This document shows positions 25,473 to 32,479 of a DNA stretch of 64,000 nt, piece after piece (the stretch's first letter is position 1; each line of letters opens with the position of its first letter). The DNA comes from Lachnospiraceae bacterium. Lineage in GTDB: Bacteria; Bacillota; Clostridia; Lachnospirales; Lachnospiraceae. The stretch spans positions 62,001 to 126,000 of the forward strand of contig JAFWZV010000010.1 of the NCBI GenBank assembly GCA_017517305.1, given 5' to 3'. The notes under the pieces were generated by a model. The model saw only the letters and a program-made list of their open reading frames with translations. It searched no databases and was not told the DNA's origin. Made by a program: the position numbers and the translations under genes.

Positions 25473-26201
25473 ATGACTATTAATGAACAAATTGTAGAAT
25501 TAAGAGTAGCAACTTGTATGAGTCGTAAGGAATTTTCAGAACATTTTGGAATTCCATTGAGAACATTGGAGGATTGGGAGGCAAATCGTAGGACACCTCC
25601 TAATTATCTGCCTAGGTTGTTGTGCTATCAATGGAAATATGAAATCCTTATAAAGGAGAAGGATGTAAAGAAAAAATCAAGTAACAGAAATGTGAATATT
25701 GTAGTTGATACTAATGGAAATAAGATAGTTATTATTCATGATACAATAATTAGAAACAAGCAAAATATTAATTGGTCAGAAGTAGAACAGTATATAAAGC
25801 AATATATTGGAGAAATGTACACAATTGCTGATGATGGTGAAAAAATCTATATTGGTAAGGATTTGCCAGATGAATATTCAAATTCTAGATACACTGCAAA
25901 ACTAAAGGGTGCATTGGCTAAAACAAAAGCAAATGCATCACAAGCTATTCCAGAATTAATAGAAATATCAACGAATGGCACATATAGTGAAAATTTTGAA
26001 TCTAAGCATTCAATTGATGCAAAATATGGATGGTATCGTTATGATTCACGGTTTGCCTTAGCAATTTATAATAATGATGGTGAAATAGATAAATATAATT
26101 ATTTTAAAGTGAGAATGATTATCAGATGTGATGCGGATGGGAAGAAGTATTTATACGATATTATAAATATAAAAAAGGAACCGAGTACCCCGCTTGGCTA
26201 G
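25473..26201 (+). CDS. HTH protein fused to an uncharacterised C-terminal domain
   Basis: A 242-residue protein. Residues 1-60 form a helix-turn-helix (MSRKEFSEHFGIPLRTLEDW, then EANRRTPPNYLPRL), closely similar to the 69-residue protein at 31164. Residues 75-242 form a separate domain with KLKGALAKTKANASQAIPEL, DAKYGWYRYDSRFALAIYN and a strand-rich end (GKKYLYDIINIKKE). This domain recalls pieces of large polyvalent mobile-element proteins (LPD3-like), a low-certainty impression. GGAGG (25463-25467) sets the start. The terminator's 5' arm lies inside the last codons. A self-regulated effector from mobile DNA is the best guess. Confidence 0.6.
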   Translation: MTINEQIVELRVATCMSRKEFSEHFGIPLRTLEDWEANRRTPPNYLPRLLCYQWKYEILIKEKDVKKKSSNRNVNIVVDTNGNKIVIIHDTIIRNKQNINWSEVEQYIKQYIGEMYTIADDGEKIYIGKDLPDEYSNSRYTAKLKGALAKTKANASQAIPELIEISTNGTYSENFESKHSIDAKYGWYRYDSRFALAIYNNDGEIDKYNYFKVRMIIRCDADGKKYLYDIINIKKEPSTPLG

Positions 26202-26240
26202 ATATAATATCTACGTACGGTAATAAACCGGTTCCCTTTT
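26172..26240 (+). terminator. Terminator overlapping the end of the HTH-fusion gene
   Basis: AAAAAGGAACCG (26172-26183, in codons) pairs with CGGTTCCCTTTT (26229-26240), which ends in T residues. Confidence 0.7.
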
Positions 26241-26294
26241 ATAAAAGTATATTAGAGTTTTGATACAAAATCAAGTAAAAAATTCAATTTCTTA

Positions 26295-26414
26295 TTGACT
26301 TTACTAATAGGGAGTTAATACTACAATTCTTGAATAGACTCCATTAGCCTTCGGAGATGGTACGTAAAGAGATGAACATTAAAGAATGGGAAGATTATCT
26401 TCCCATTCTTTTTT
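26295..26414 (+). ncRNA. Candidate small RNA between terminator and LytTR promoter
   Basis: TTGACT (26295-26300) is followed by a weak AATACT/ATACTA -10 at 16-17 bp, then about 85 nt with CTCC/GGAG and CCAT/ATGG pairings, ending in the strong hairpin AAGAATGGGAAGA/TCTTCCCATTCTT plus T run (26382-26414). No reading frame with a ribosome site fits. The terminator is clear, the RNA is inferred. Confidence 0.35.
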
Positions 26415-26435
26415 CCAAGTTAAACTACCCGCACC

Positions 26436-26514
26436 CAAATAAGTGCCACTAACCCTCAAATAAGTGTCACTTACCACTTATAGTATTGAATTTAAACTAA
26501 TCCCTTGCTAAAAT
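26436..26514 (+). promoter_or_regulatory. LytTR-type direct-repeat operator and promoter
   Basis: Direct repeat CAAATAAGTGYCACTWACC at 26436-26454 and 26457-26475, period 21 bp (two helical turns). It ends 10 bp before TTGAAT (26486-26491), 17-bp spacer, TAAAAT (26509-26514). Twin repeats with a 21-bp period ahead of the -35 are how AgrA/ComE-like LytTR regulators bind; the first gene downstream encodes a LytTR protein. Confidence 0.7.
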
Positions 26515-26544
26515 CACAGCATAGAATACATTTTGGAGGAAATA

Positions 26545-26994
26545 ATGAAGTACACCATTAATAATATATCTACTGGTGAAGACGAGGTAATAGTCAATTA
26601 CCTTCGTATGACCCCTGAGGTAGAGCGAATAGTAAACTTTATAAAGGGTGAACAGACTAAGCTTATTGGCTGGAGGGATAAGGAACAAAAGCTTATAGAT
26701 ATTAAGACAATTCTTTACATAGAAACTGTTGATGGAAATACCTTTGCTTACACTGAAAAAGAGGTTCTAAAGCTTGATTATACATTAACTCAACTAGAAC
26801 AGCTGCTTAATGATATTAATTTCTTTAGGTGTAGTAAGTCTATGATTATTAATATTGATAAGGTGGATAGCTTAAGAAGTCTGCCATCTAATCGTATAGA
26901 TGCAAGGATGGTAAATGGAGAGCATATTATAATTTCACGTACTTACGCATCGGATTTTAGAAGAATACTTAGGAAAGGAGCAGGGCATGAGTAA
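26545..26994 (+). CDS. LytTR family DNA-binding regulator
   Basis: A 149-residue protein with an N-terminal part of about 45 residues and a C-terminal LytTR domain: KLIDIKTILYIETVDGNTFAYTEKE, LEQLLNDINFFRCSKSMIINIDKVDSL, HIIISRTYASDFRRIL. The FFRCSKSMIINIDKV block is diagnostic. There is no receiver domain. GGAGG (26535-26539) sets the ATG. It overlaps the DUF3021 gene by 8 bp, a standard LytTR/DUF3021 pairing in which the membrane protein often restrains the regulator. It probably activates its own promoter through the direct repeat upstream. Confidence 0.92.
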   Translation: MKYTINNISTGEDEVIVNYLRMTPEVERIVNFIKGEQTKLIGWRDKEQKLIDIKTILYIETVDGNTFAYTEKEVLKLDYTLTQLEQLLNDINFFRCSKSMIINIDKVDSLRSLPSNRIDARMVNGEHIIISRTYASDFRRILRKGAGHE

Positions 26995-27457
26995 GAAGAA
27001 TAATGGATTAACCGGACTAGAGAGATATCTGTTAGAGGAAATAGGCGTAGAATTCAAGGCTTGTATATATTTCTTCTGTTATTTGTTCTACTACAGTATG
27101 TATAAGCTTATAGGTGGAAGCACAAGTGCCAGCATAATACATATGGCAGAGCTGATATTTCTTACCTATGGTATGTGCTACCTTCAGATATACCTTATGA
27201 ATGGCTTTGATGAGGGAGAGGAATTTAAGCTTAGAGAGCTACTTTTAAGTATAGTGTGTAGCATAATCTACACTACAGCATCCTGGTTATTTGGCTGGTT
27301 CGATAAAAATGTACCAGTGACCATAGGATTCTTCCTGTTTGTAGTATTTGCTTATATTTGTGGCTTCTTGGTATATAAAATTAGGAGGACATTAGAATCT
27401 AAGGCTTTAAATGAGGATTTACAAGCATTTAAGGAAAGGGGACATATAAATGAGTAA
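26987..27457 (+). CDS. DUF3021 family membrane protein
   Basis: A 156-residue protein with four helices (about 22-40, 46-66, 81-101, 110-132) and a charged C-terminal tail ending FKERGHINE. Length, helix count and coupling to a LytTR gene match DUF3021 proteins, thought to modulate the neighbouring LytTR regulator. It overlaps both neighbours by 8 bp, so the three genes are translated from one message. Confidence 0.85.
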   Translation: MSKKNNGLTGLERYLLEEIGVEFKACIYFFCYLFYYSMYKLIGGSTSASIIHMAELIFLTYGMCYLQIYLMNGFDEGEEFKLRELLLSIVCSIIYTTASWLFGWFDKNVPVTIGFFLFVVFAYICGFLVYKIRRTLESKALNEDLQAFKERGHINE

Positions 27458-28274
27458 GGTAATAGAGATTGCAAACCTAACAAAATACTACGGCAAGCAT
27501 CGTGGTGCGGAGGATGTAACATTTTCAGTAGAAGAGGGAGATATATTCGGATTCTTGGGACCAAATGGAGCTGGTAAAAGTACAACCATTCGTTCTATGC
27601 TTGGACTTATACAGTTTGAGAAGGGAAGTGTTAAAATCCTTGGCAAGGAGCTTCAAATAGCCAAGGAGGAGATACTTTCACAGGTGGGATATATGCCATC
27701 AGAGGCAATGTTTTATCCTGATATGAAGGTTAAGGATGTAATTAAGATGGCCGCAGATATAAGAAGGATGGATTGCAGGGATGAGGCGGCTATGCTTTGT
27801 GAGAGATTAAAAGTAGATACAGAGAAGAAGATTAACGAGCTTTCTCTAGGTAATCGAAAGAAGGTAAGTATAGTATGTGCTATGCAGCATAAGCCTAAGC
27901 TATTTGTCTTTGACGAGCCAACTAGTGGATTAGACCCTCTTATGCAGACAGAGTTTTTTAAGCTAATCCAGGAGTATGTGGAAAAGGGAGCAACCTGTAT
28001 GCTTTCCACCCATGTTCTTTCAGAAGTTAAAAACTATTGCAAAAATGTGGCTATTATGAGAGAGGGTAAGCTTATAAAGGTAGATACTGTTGCAGAGATT
28101 ACCAAGACTAACGCCAAGAGAATTAAGATGATTAGAGATGGCAAGCAGGAGAATTTCCTGTATAAGGGAGATTTGAATAAGATAGTAGATGAGTTAGCAG
28201 GTCACAATATAGAGGATATCTTAATAGAGGATCCATCTCTTGATGAGATATTTATGCACTATTATGAGAAGTAG
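27450..28274 (+). CDS. ABC transporter ATP-binding protein
   Basis: A 274-residue ATPase: Walker A GPNGAGKST (about 37-45), Q-loop region QVGYMPSEAMFYPD, signature LSLGNRKK, Walker B LFVFDEPTSGLDP, and STHVLSE. The C-terminal 60 residues form the usual extension of DrrA/CcmA-type exporters. The signature lacks the second Gly of LSGGQ (LSLGN), common in this subfamily. It works with the permease at 28287. Likely function: export of drugs, peptides or lipids under LytTR control. Confidence 0.9.
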   Translation: MSKVIEIANLTKYYGKHRGAEDVTFSVEEGDIFGFLGPNGAGKSTTIRSMLGLIQFEKGSVKILGKELQIAKEEILSQVGYMPSEAMFYPDMKVKDVIKMAADIRRMDCRDEAAMLCERLKVDTEKKINELSLGNRKKVSIVCAMQHKPKLFVFDEPTSGLDPLMQTEFFKLIQEYVEKGATCMLSTHVLSEVKNYCKNVAIMREGKLIKVDTVAEITKTNAKRIKMIRDGKQENFLYKGDLNKIVDELAGHNIEDILIEDPSLDEIFMHYYEK

Positions 28275-28286
28275 GAGGATGATGTT

Positions 28287-29078
28287 ATGTTAACTATATT
28301 CAAACACGAGATTAAATTATTATATAAGTCCTTCCTTATCTGGACTCTTTCAGTAGGTGGTATGTGCTTTGTGTGTATATTGCTATTTAATTCCATGAAG
28401 GACACCATGTCCGGTATGGCGGAAAGCTTCTCCCAGATGGGTGCATTTGCAGATGCATTTGGCATGAGCCAGCTAAGCATCGCTACATTGGCAGGCTTTT
28501 ACTCCACTGAGGTTGGAACTATACATAGCCTAGGTGGCGCAATGTTTGCAGCCATAATTTCTACGGTAATGCTTTCGAAGGAGGAGGACGGGCATACAAG
28601 TGAGTTTTTATTTACCTTGCCTATAGCCAGAGAGAAGGTCATCACATCAAAGCTTCTTGCTATATTATCAAATGTTGTGATGTTCAATGTGATATCAGTA
28701 GGAGCTTACTTCCTTGGAATAGTTATACTTGGAGAGGATATAAGCTATGAGAGATTCTTTCTATACCACGGGATGCAGCTTTTGATGCATCTTGAGATTG
28801 CAGGCATATGCTTTGGAATATCAGCATTTATGAAGAAGAACAAGCTTGGACTAGGACTTGGAATAGTAATGATATTCTATGCCTTTGACCTTATGGCTAG
28901 AATGATACCTGATCTTAAGGACTACAAGCTGCTTACTCCATTTTCATATTCCAATGCGGCTGATATATTCAGCACAGGAAATGTAGACGACACTGCGTTA
29001 GTGCTTGGTATGGTTGTAATGGTGGTAGGAATCGTGGTAGCTTATGTGAGATATGGCAAGAGAGACCTGGCGGCGTAG
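28287..29078 (+). CDS. ABC-2 type transporter permease
   Basis: A 263-residue permease with six predicted helices (about 18-38, 70-94, 123-146, 160-183, 188-208, 238-258). EDGHTSEFLFTLPIAREKVITSKLL is the ABC-2 coupling segment found in Firmicute permeases of this kind. AGGAGG lies close before the ATG. It is the last gene of the LytTR/DUF3021/ATPase/permease operon, closed by a bidirectional terminator. Substrate unknown. Confidence 0.9.
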   Translation: MLTIFKHEIKLLYKSFLIWTLSVGGMCFVCILLFNSMKDTMSGMAESFSQMGAFADAFGMSQLSIATLAGFYSTEVGTIHSLGGAMFAAIISTVMLSKEEDGHTSEFLFTLPIAREKVITSKLLAILSNVVMFNVISVGAYFLGIVILGEDISYERFFLYHGMQLLMHLEIAGICFGISAFMKKNKLGLGLGIVMIFYAFDLMARMIPDLKDYKLLTPFSYSNAADIFSTGNVDDTALVLGMVVMVVGIVVAYVRYGKRDLAA

Positions 29079-29086
29079 GAAAAATC

Positions 29087-29139
29087 AAGGGATTATTGCA
29101 GTTTATATGTTATTGCAATAATCCCTTTAGTTTATTTTT
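29087..29139. terminator. Bidirectional terminator
   Basis: AAGGGATTATTGCA (29087-29100) pairs with TGCAATAATCCCTT (29114-29127), with T-rich flanks downstream. It separates the convergent permease and - strand genes. Confidence 0.85.
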
Positions 29140-29542
29140 GCTCAAGCTCAGTGTAATTCCAATCTGGATAAATCATATTTGATTCTTCAGGTACACCGGC
29201 ATATATTCTGTAAGAAGTAGTTCTTGGTAAAAAGCCAACAAATATCTTATCGCCATTGGATAGCTTTGTTTTAAAATCTTCCCCTAGGATTTCTTCCATC
29301 TTGCTGTATCCATCACCATCATTTTGGTGAATTACCTCTAACTCCATAATATACCAAGTATTAGTGTCACTTCCGAAAGTATATTTATAGTTGGAATTGG
29401 CAATGGTTTCGCACATCTCTTTTATTTGGTTGATTTTTTCATAATCATTTTTTATCTTTTCTTCATTTTTGGTCTTTATTTGGTTGAAGATAAATAATCC
29501 AATTAATGCGATAATAGCAAAGGTTAGTATCTTTTTCATCAT
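29132..29542 (-). CDS. Hypothetical membrane-anchored protein
   Basis: A 136-residue protein with a short basic start (MMKK), one helix (about 4-21) and an external domain containing SNYKYTFGSDTNTWYIMELE and PRTTSYRIYAGVPEES. AGGAGG lies 7-10 bp before the two possible ATG codons (29542 and 29539). The family is not recognised. It is one of the few - strand genes and shares a terminator with the LytTR/ABC operon. Confidence 0.65.
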   Translation of the reverse strand: MMKKILTFAIIALIGLFIFNQIKTKNEEKIKNDYEKINQIKEMCETIANSNYKYTFGSDTNTWYIMELEVIHQNDGDGYSKMEEILGEDFKTKLSNGDKIFVGFLPRTTSYRIYAGVPEESNMIYPDWNYTELEQK

Positions 29543-29682
29543 ATTATGCCTCCTATATTATATATTATAAATGATATTAGCATATTATCTGTAAAACAAC
29601 AATTATAGATTTACATTAAATTGACCCATGAATATTTGTGTGATACTATGACCTAAATTATTATATTTTGGGAGGATTATTT

Positions 29683-29787
29683 ATGGGGAAAGTACATGTA
29701 TCAGTGGTGGTGTCGGCACACAATGAAGAGGAATATGATAAGCTGTTAGATGGGATGTTTTATAGTTATAATGATATACATAGGTAA
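29683..29787 (+). pseudogene. Short orphan frame, probable gene remnant
   Basis: GGGAGG (29670-29675) and ATG 29683 begin a 34-residue frame ending at 29787. The start VSVVVSAHNEEEYDKLLDGM resembles the first strand of family 2 glycosyltransferases (SVVVPAHNEE), but the frame stops at once and no glycosyltransferase sequence follows in other frames. With the immunity-like genes next to it, it is best read as debris or a short peptide of unknown role. Confidence 0.35.
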
Positions 29788-29827
29788 GATGAAAATTTAA
29801 AGTTTACGCATTATGGAAGGGGATAGA

Positions 29828-30187
29828 ATGAATACATTAATTTTAGTGTTAGAACAAATGGATTTTAATGATTTGGATATTGATGATTTGTTGGATAATC
29901 GAGGTTTGGCGGTGTTTGATACAGAATGGATCAGGGTTTATAATGTAGTTGAGTCATTGAAAAATGAGGGGAATTATTCGGAAGAGGAAAACAAAAATAA
30001 TACAAAACTTAGAGAACAAGTTTTTCAAATGATTTATGAATTTACGAACGATAGTGATTTGGCTGGATATGTATCGGATGATTTTGGTTTGATTTCAGAT
30101 GCAAGATTATTAGGATATAATGATTTGTGGTTGGATAAAATGGTTGCTTGTTATGAAAAAGGAAGTATTCCTTGTGGAAGCTTATAG
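29828..30187 (+). CDS. Small acidic protein, probable immunity protein
   Basis: A 119-residue cytosolic, very acidic protein (MNTLILVLEQMDFNDLDIDD, GNYSEEENKN, YVSDDFGLISDARLLGYNDLW). No signal or membrane segment. Its size, acidity and position, next to a SUKH-type immunity gene and a gene fragment, fit an immunity protein of a contact-dependent or polymorphic toxin system, but no named family is recognised. GAAGGGGA (29816-29823) favours the ATG at 29828 over one at 29813. Confidence 0.6.
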   Translation: MNTLILVLEQMDFNDLDIDDLLDNRGLAVFDTEWIRVYNVVESLKNEGNYSEEENKNNTKLREQVFQMIYEFTNDSDLAGYVSDDFGLISDARLLGYNDLWLDKMVACYEKGSIPCGSL

Positions 30188-30249
30188 TAAAATGAGCTTA
30201 CATTGAGGATGTAAACAGGTGAAACTTTGAATTTGACGGAGGATATATT

Positions 30250-30837
30250 ATGGATTATGCAAAGGTTGTAGAGCGATTTAAAAAAGTGTTTGAGGGAAAC
30301 GGTGCAGTGGAGGAGAGCGATTATCCATATTTTGTGCCTGCTGATAAGGAACAGCTTACATATCTGACAGATTTATATGGAACGTTTAATTACGGGACAC
30401 AGATTTACTTGGATAATGAATTAGAAACCCTAAAGGATTATAAAGTACCACCGGTGGTTGTTGAATTTTATGCACAGTATGAACCAAAGGATATTCCTAT
30501 GACAAATGCGGGAATATATTTGTTGGATTTGGAAGCTATAAAGGATGAAAATTCTTCTGATGCTGGCGGTGGAGTACTGTTAAAGTATGGTTTAATAACA
30601 ATAGCAACAACTATCGGAGGTGACCTTGTTTGTATAGATTTAAATGATATGAAAAATAATGACCCCAGGGTAGTGATTATTGAACATTGGTGTTGTTGTA
30701 GTGTAGATTCAGTTGAAAATTATGAGGATGTACAAGAAATAGAGCATTTGATTTCCGAAAGTTTTAGTGAGTTTTTGTGGAAACTATCAGGTGATGAGTA
30801 TGAGGATTTTGAGGATACTTATTTGAATGAAGATTAG
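30250..30837 (+). CDS. SMI1/KNR4 (SUKH) family immunity-like protein
   Basis: A 195-residue acidic protein with the SUKH pattern: an N-terminal helix with acidic start, ELETLKDYKVPPVVVEFYAQYEPKDIPM (the P..l..FY...NG-type block), IYLLDLEAI, a GLITIATTIGGDLVCIDLND strand pair, and a terminal acidic helix SESFSEFLWKL. SUKH proteins neutralise many nuclease and deaminase toxins of polymorphic toxin systems. No toxin gene is intact nearby. GGAGG precedes the ATG. It is the best-defined member of the local immunity cluster. Confidence 0.75.
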   Translation: MDYAKVVERFKKVFEGNGAVEESDYPYFVPADKEQLTYLTDLYGTFNYGTQIYLDNELETLKDYKVPPVVVEFYAQYEPKDIPMTNAGIYLLDLEAIKDENSSDAGGGVLLKYGLITIATTIGGDLVCIDLNDMKNNDPRVVIIEHWCCCSVDSVENYEDVQEIEHLISESFSEFLWKLSGDEYEDFEDTYLNED

Positions 30838-30841
30838 TTAG

Positions 30842-30943
30842 TCACATATTTCAGATTTACAGGAATTGGTCATGCCGACAGAACCACAAGTAGGAGAAGG
30901 CACACCAAAATTTCAGTTTTACGAAGTACAAATTTATATTTAA
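30842..30943 (+). pseudogene. C-terminal fragment of a lost gene
   Basis: A frame open from the TAG at 30839-30841 to TAA 30941-30943 reads LQELVMPTEPQVGEGTPKFQ and ends FYEVQIYI. The protein-like composition and the absence of a start or ribosome site indicate the 3' end of a gene whose upstream part was deleted, probably another toxin or immunity cassette. A terminator follows 9 bp later. Confidence 0.4.
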
Positions 30944-30951
30944 TTATACAT

Positions 30952-30992
30952 ATAGCCATTATGAAGTGAAATTCTTCGTAATGGCTATTTTG
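30952..30992 (+). terminator. Intrinsic terminator
   Basis: ATAGCCATTATGAAG (30952-30966) pairs with CTTCGTAATGGCTAT (30974-30988), followed by TTTG. Confidence 0.75.
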
Positions 30993-31031
30993 TCCCTTAT
31001 TTTACACATTCAAGTATTTGTTGAGAATATG

Positions 31032-31110
31032 TTGGAATAATGATATATGTAGCAGTTATAATATGTATATACGAATCCTGTTGAAAATTACAGAACAACG
31101 CATTGCGTTG
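31032..31110 (+). promoter_or_regulatory. Promoter and 15-bp palindromic operator of the HTH/RhuM-Fic operon
   Basis: TATAAT (31057-31062) with TTGGAA (31032-31037) 19 bp upstream. CAACGCATTGCGTTG (31096-31110) is a perfect palindrome whose core ACGCATTGCGT is identical to the operator at 25440-25450. The rest of 30993-31163 holds no gene. Confidence 0.65.
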
Positions 31111-31163
31111 TGATATATTATATGTTATAGTAAATATAAGTTATGACATAAGGAGGGCATGAT

Positions 31164-31373
31164 ATGGAGATTCAAAACAAAATTAAAGAATTGAGAGCTC
31201 AGACTGGTATGAATAGAAAAGAATTTTCAATTCATTTAGGTATTCCTCTTCGAACTATTGAAGATTGGGAAGCTGGTAGAAGAACACCACCAGATTATAT
31301 TCCTAGATTGATAGCATATCAGTTGAAGTATGAGGAGTTAATGAGAAATCAAAATAAAAAAAATGTTGATTAA
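31164..31373 (+). CDS. Small HTH regulator
   Basis: A 69-residue, single-domain helix-turn-helix protein: IKELRAQTGMNRKEFSIHLG, then IPLRTIEDWEAGRRTPPDYI and PRLIAYQLKYEEL. It closely resembles the N-terminal domain of the protein at 25473, including PPxYxPRL after the recognition helix. AAGGAGGGC precedes the ATG. The RhuM-Fic gene follows after 14 bp, so this is probably the autoregulator, and possibly the antitoxin, of that operon, acting on the upstream palindrome. Confidence 0.85.
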   Translation: MEIQNKIKELRAQTGMNRKEFSIHLGIPLRTIEDWEAGRRTPPDYIPRLIAYQLKYEELMRNQNKKNVD

Positions 31374-31387
31374 GAAGGGAGTGTATC

Positions 31388-32311
31388 ATGATGAATGAAT
31401 TAGTTATTTTTTCTGATGGTGATTTGAATTTAGAAGTGCCTATATCACCTGACAAAGAAACAGTGTGGTTAACACAAGAGCAAATGTCGGAATTGTTTGA
31501 TACAGCCAGATCTTCTGTAGCATATCATATAGGAAAGATATTTAGTGAGGGAGAGTTGGATAAAGATACTTCTGTCGGAATTTTCGACAGAAGTGAGGGT
31601 AATGCACATAGACCACCCATGTATTATAATTTAGATGTGATTATTTCAGTAGGTTATCGAGTGAAATCAAAACGTGGCGTTGCATTTCGTAAATGGGCCA
31701 ATTCTGTATTAAAACAGTACATAATCAAGGGTTATGCAGTAAATAATAATCGTATCAATCAATTAAATCAGGTGATTCAGATTATGAAAAGAGTTGAAAA
31801 TTCCATAGATACAAAGCAGGTATTATCAGTTGTTGAAAAGTATAGTACAGCTTTAGATTTACTAGATGCATACGACCACCAGAATATGCCACGTCCAAAA
31901 GGCAATGAAGCAATCTATGTACTTACTTATGAAGAGTGTCGTGAAGTTATTGAGAGTATGAAATTTGGTGACGAGAGTGACCTGTTTGGAAATGAGAAGG
32001 ATGATTCTTTTAAGGGGAGCATAGGTGCAATCTACCAAAGCTTTGGAGGAAAAGATTTATACGAGTCCTTAGAAGAGAAGGCAGCACATTTGTTATATTT
32101 TGTTACAAAGAATCACAGCTTTTCGGATGGAAATAAGCGTATAGCTGCCACAATGTTTTTGCATTTTCTTGATAGAAACAGCGCATTATTTATAAATGGT
32201 AGAAAACGTATAGATGATTATACATTAGTTGCGCTTACCATTATGATTGCCGAGTCAAAGCCTGAAGAAAAGGATATGATGGTTAGTGTTGTAATGAATT
32301 GCTTGGCGTAA
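31388..32311 (+). CDS. RhuM-Fic/DOC fusion protein
   Basis: A 307-residue two-domain protein. Residues 1-110 are RhuM-like (TVWLTQEQMSELFDTARSSV, MYYNLDVIISVGYRVKSKRG, FRKWANSVLKQYIIKGYAVN). Residues 180-307 are Fic/DOC-like with the motif HSFSDGNKR (His242), near the HxFx(D/E)GN(K/R)R consensus for AMP or phosphate transfer to a target protein. Such fusions are annotated in many gut bacteria as RhuM/Fic/DOC proteins. The Gly-for-Gly and Lys/Arg residues needed for nucleotide binding are present; no inhibitory (S/T)xxxE(G/N) helix is evident. The preceding HTH gene suggests a toxin-antitoxin-like operon. Confidence 0.85.
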   Translation: MMNELVIFSDGDLNLEVPISPDKETVWLTQEQMSELFDTARSSVAYHIGKIFSEGELDKDTSVGIFDRSEGNAHRPPMYYNLDVIISVGYRVKSKRGVAFRKWANSVLKQYIIKGYAVNNNRINQLNQVIQIMKRVENSIDTKQVLSVVEKYSTALDLLDAYDHQNMPRPKGNEAIYVLTYEECREVIESMKFGDESDLFGNEKDDSFKGSIGAIYQSFGGKDLYESLEEKAAHLLYFVTKNHSFSDGNKRIAATMFLHFLDRNSALFINGRKRIDDYTLVALTIMIAESKPEEKDMMVSVVMNCLA

Positions 32312-32333
32312 TACTTTTGAAGATGGGGATTAT

Positions 32334-32370
32334 AAAACTCTGTTGATTGAATCAATGGAGTTTTTATTTT
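32334..32370 (+). terminator. Intrinsic terminator
   Basis: AAACTCTGTTGATT pairs with AATCAATGGAGTTT, then TTATTTT. Confidence 0.82.
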
Positions 32371-32391
32371 AGCTTAATATAAAAAAATCTA

Positions 32392-32455
32392 TTGACAGTA
32401 ATTCAAATATATGATTAAATGTTCATATAATCAATGCATGAATAAGTGTTCATAT
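32392..32455 (+). promoter_or_regulatory. Promoter with two ArsR/SmtB-type operators
   Basis: TTGACA (32392-32397), 17-bp spacer, TTAAAT (32415-32420). Two imperfect palindromes, ATATGA-N7-TTCATAT (32409-32428) and GCATGA-N7-TTCATAT (32436-32455), overlap the -10 and start region. Their form matches ArsR-family operators. No ArsR gene lies nearby. Confidence 0.6.
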
Positions 32456-32479
32456 ATCAAAATAAAGGAGGTTTTACAT

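Noticed and set aside
29683-29787. Family 2 glycosyltransferase
   Set aside because: Only the first strand resembles the family; no further motif in any frame downstream.
32411-32479. Upstream start for the methyltransferase
   Set aside because: It would lie inside the promoter and operators and has no ribosome site; ATG 32480 has AAAGGAGG.
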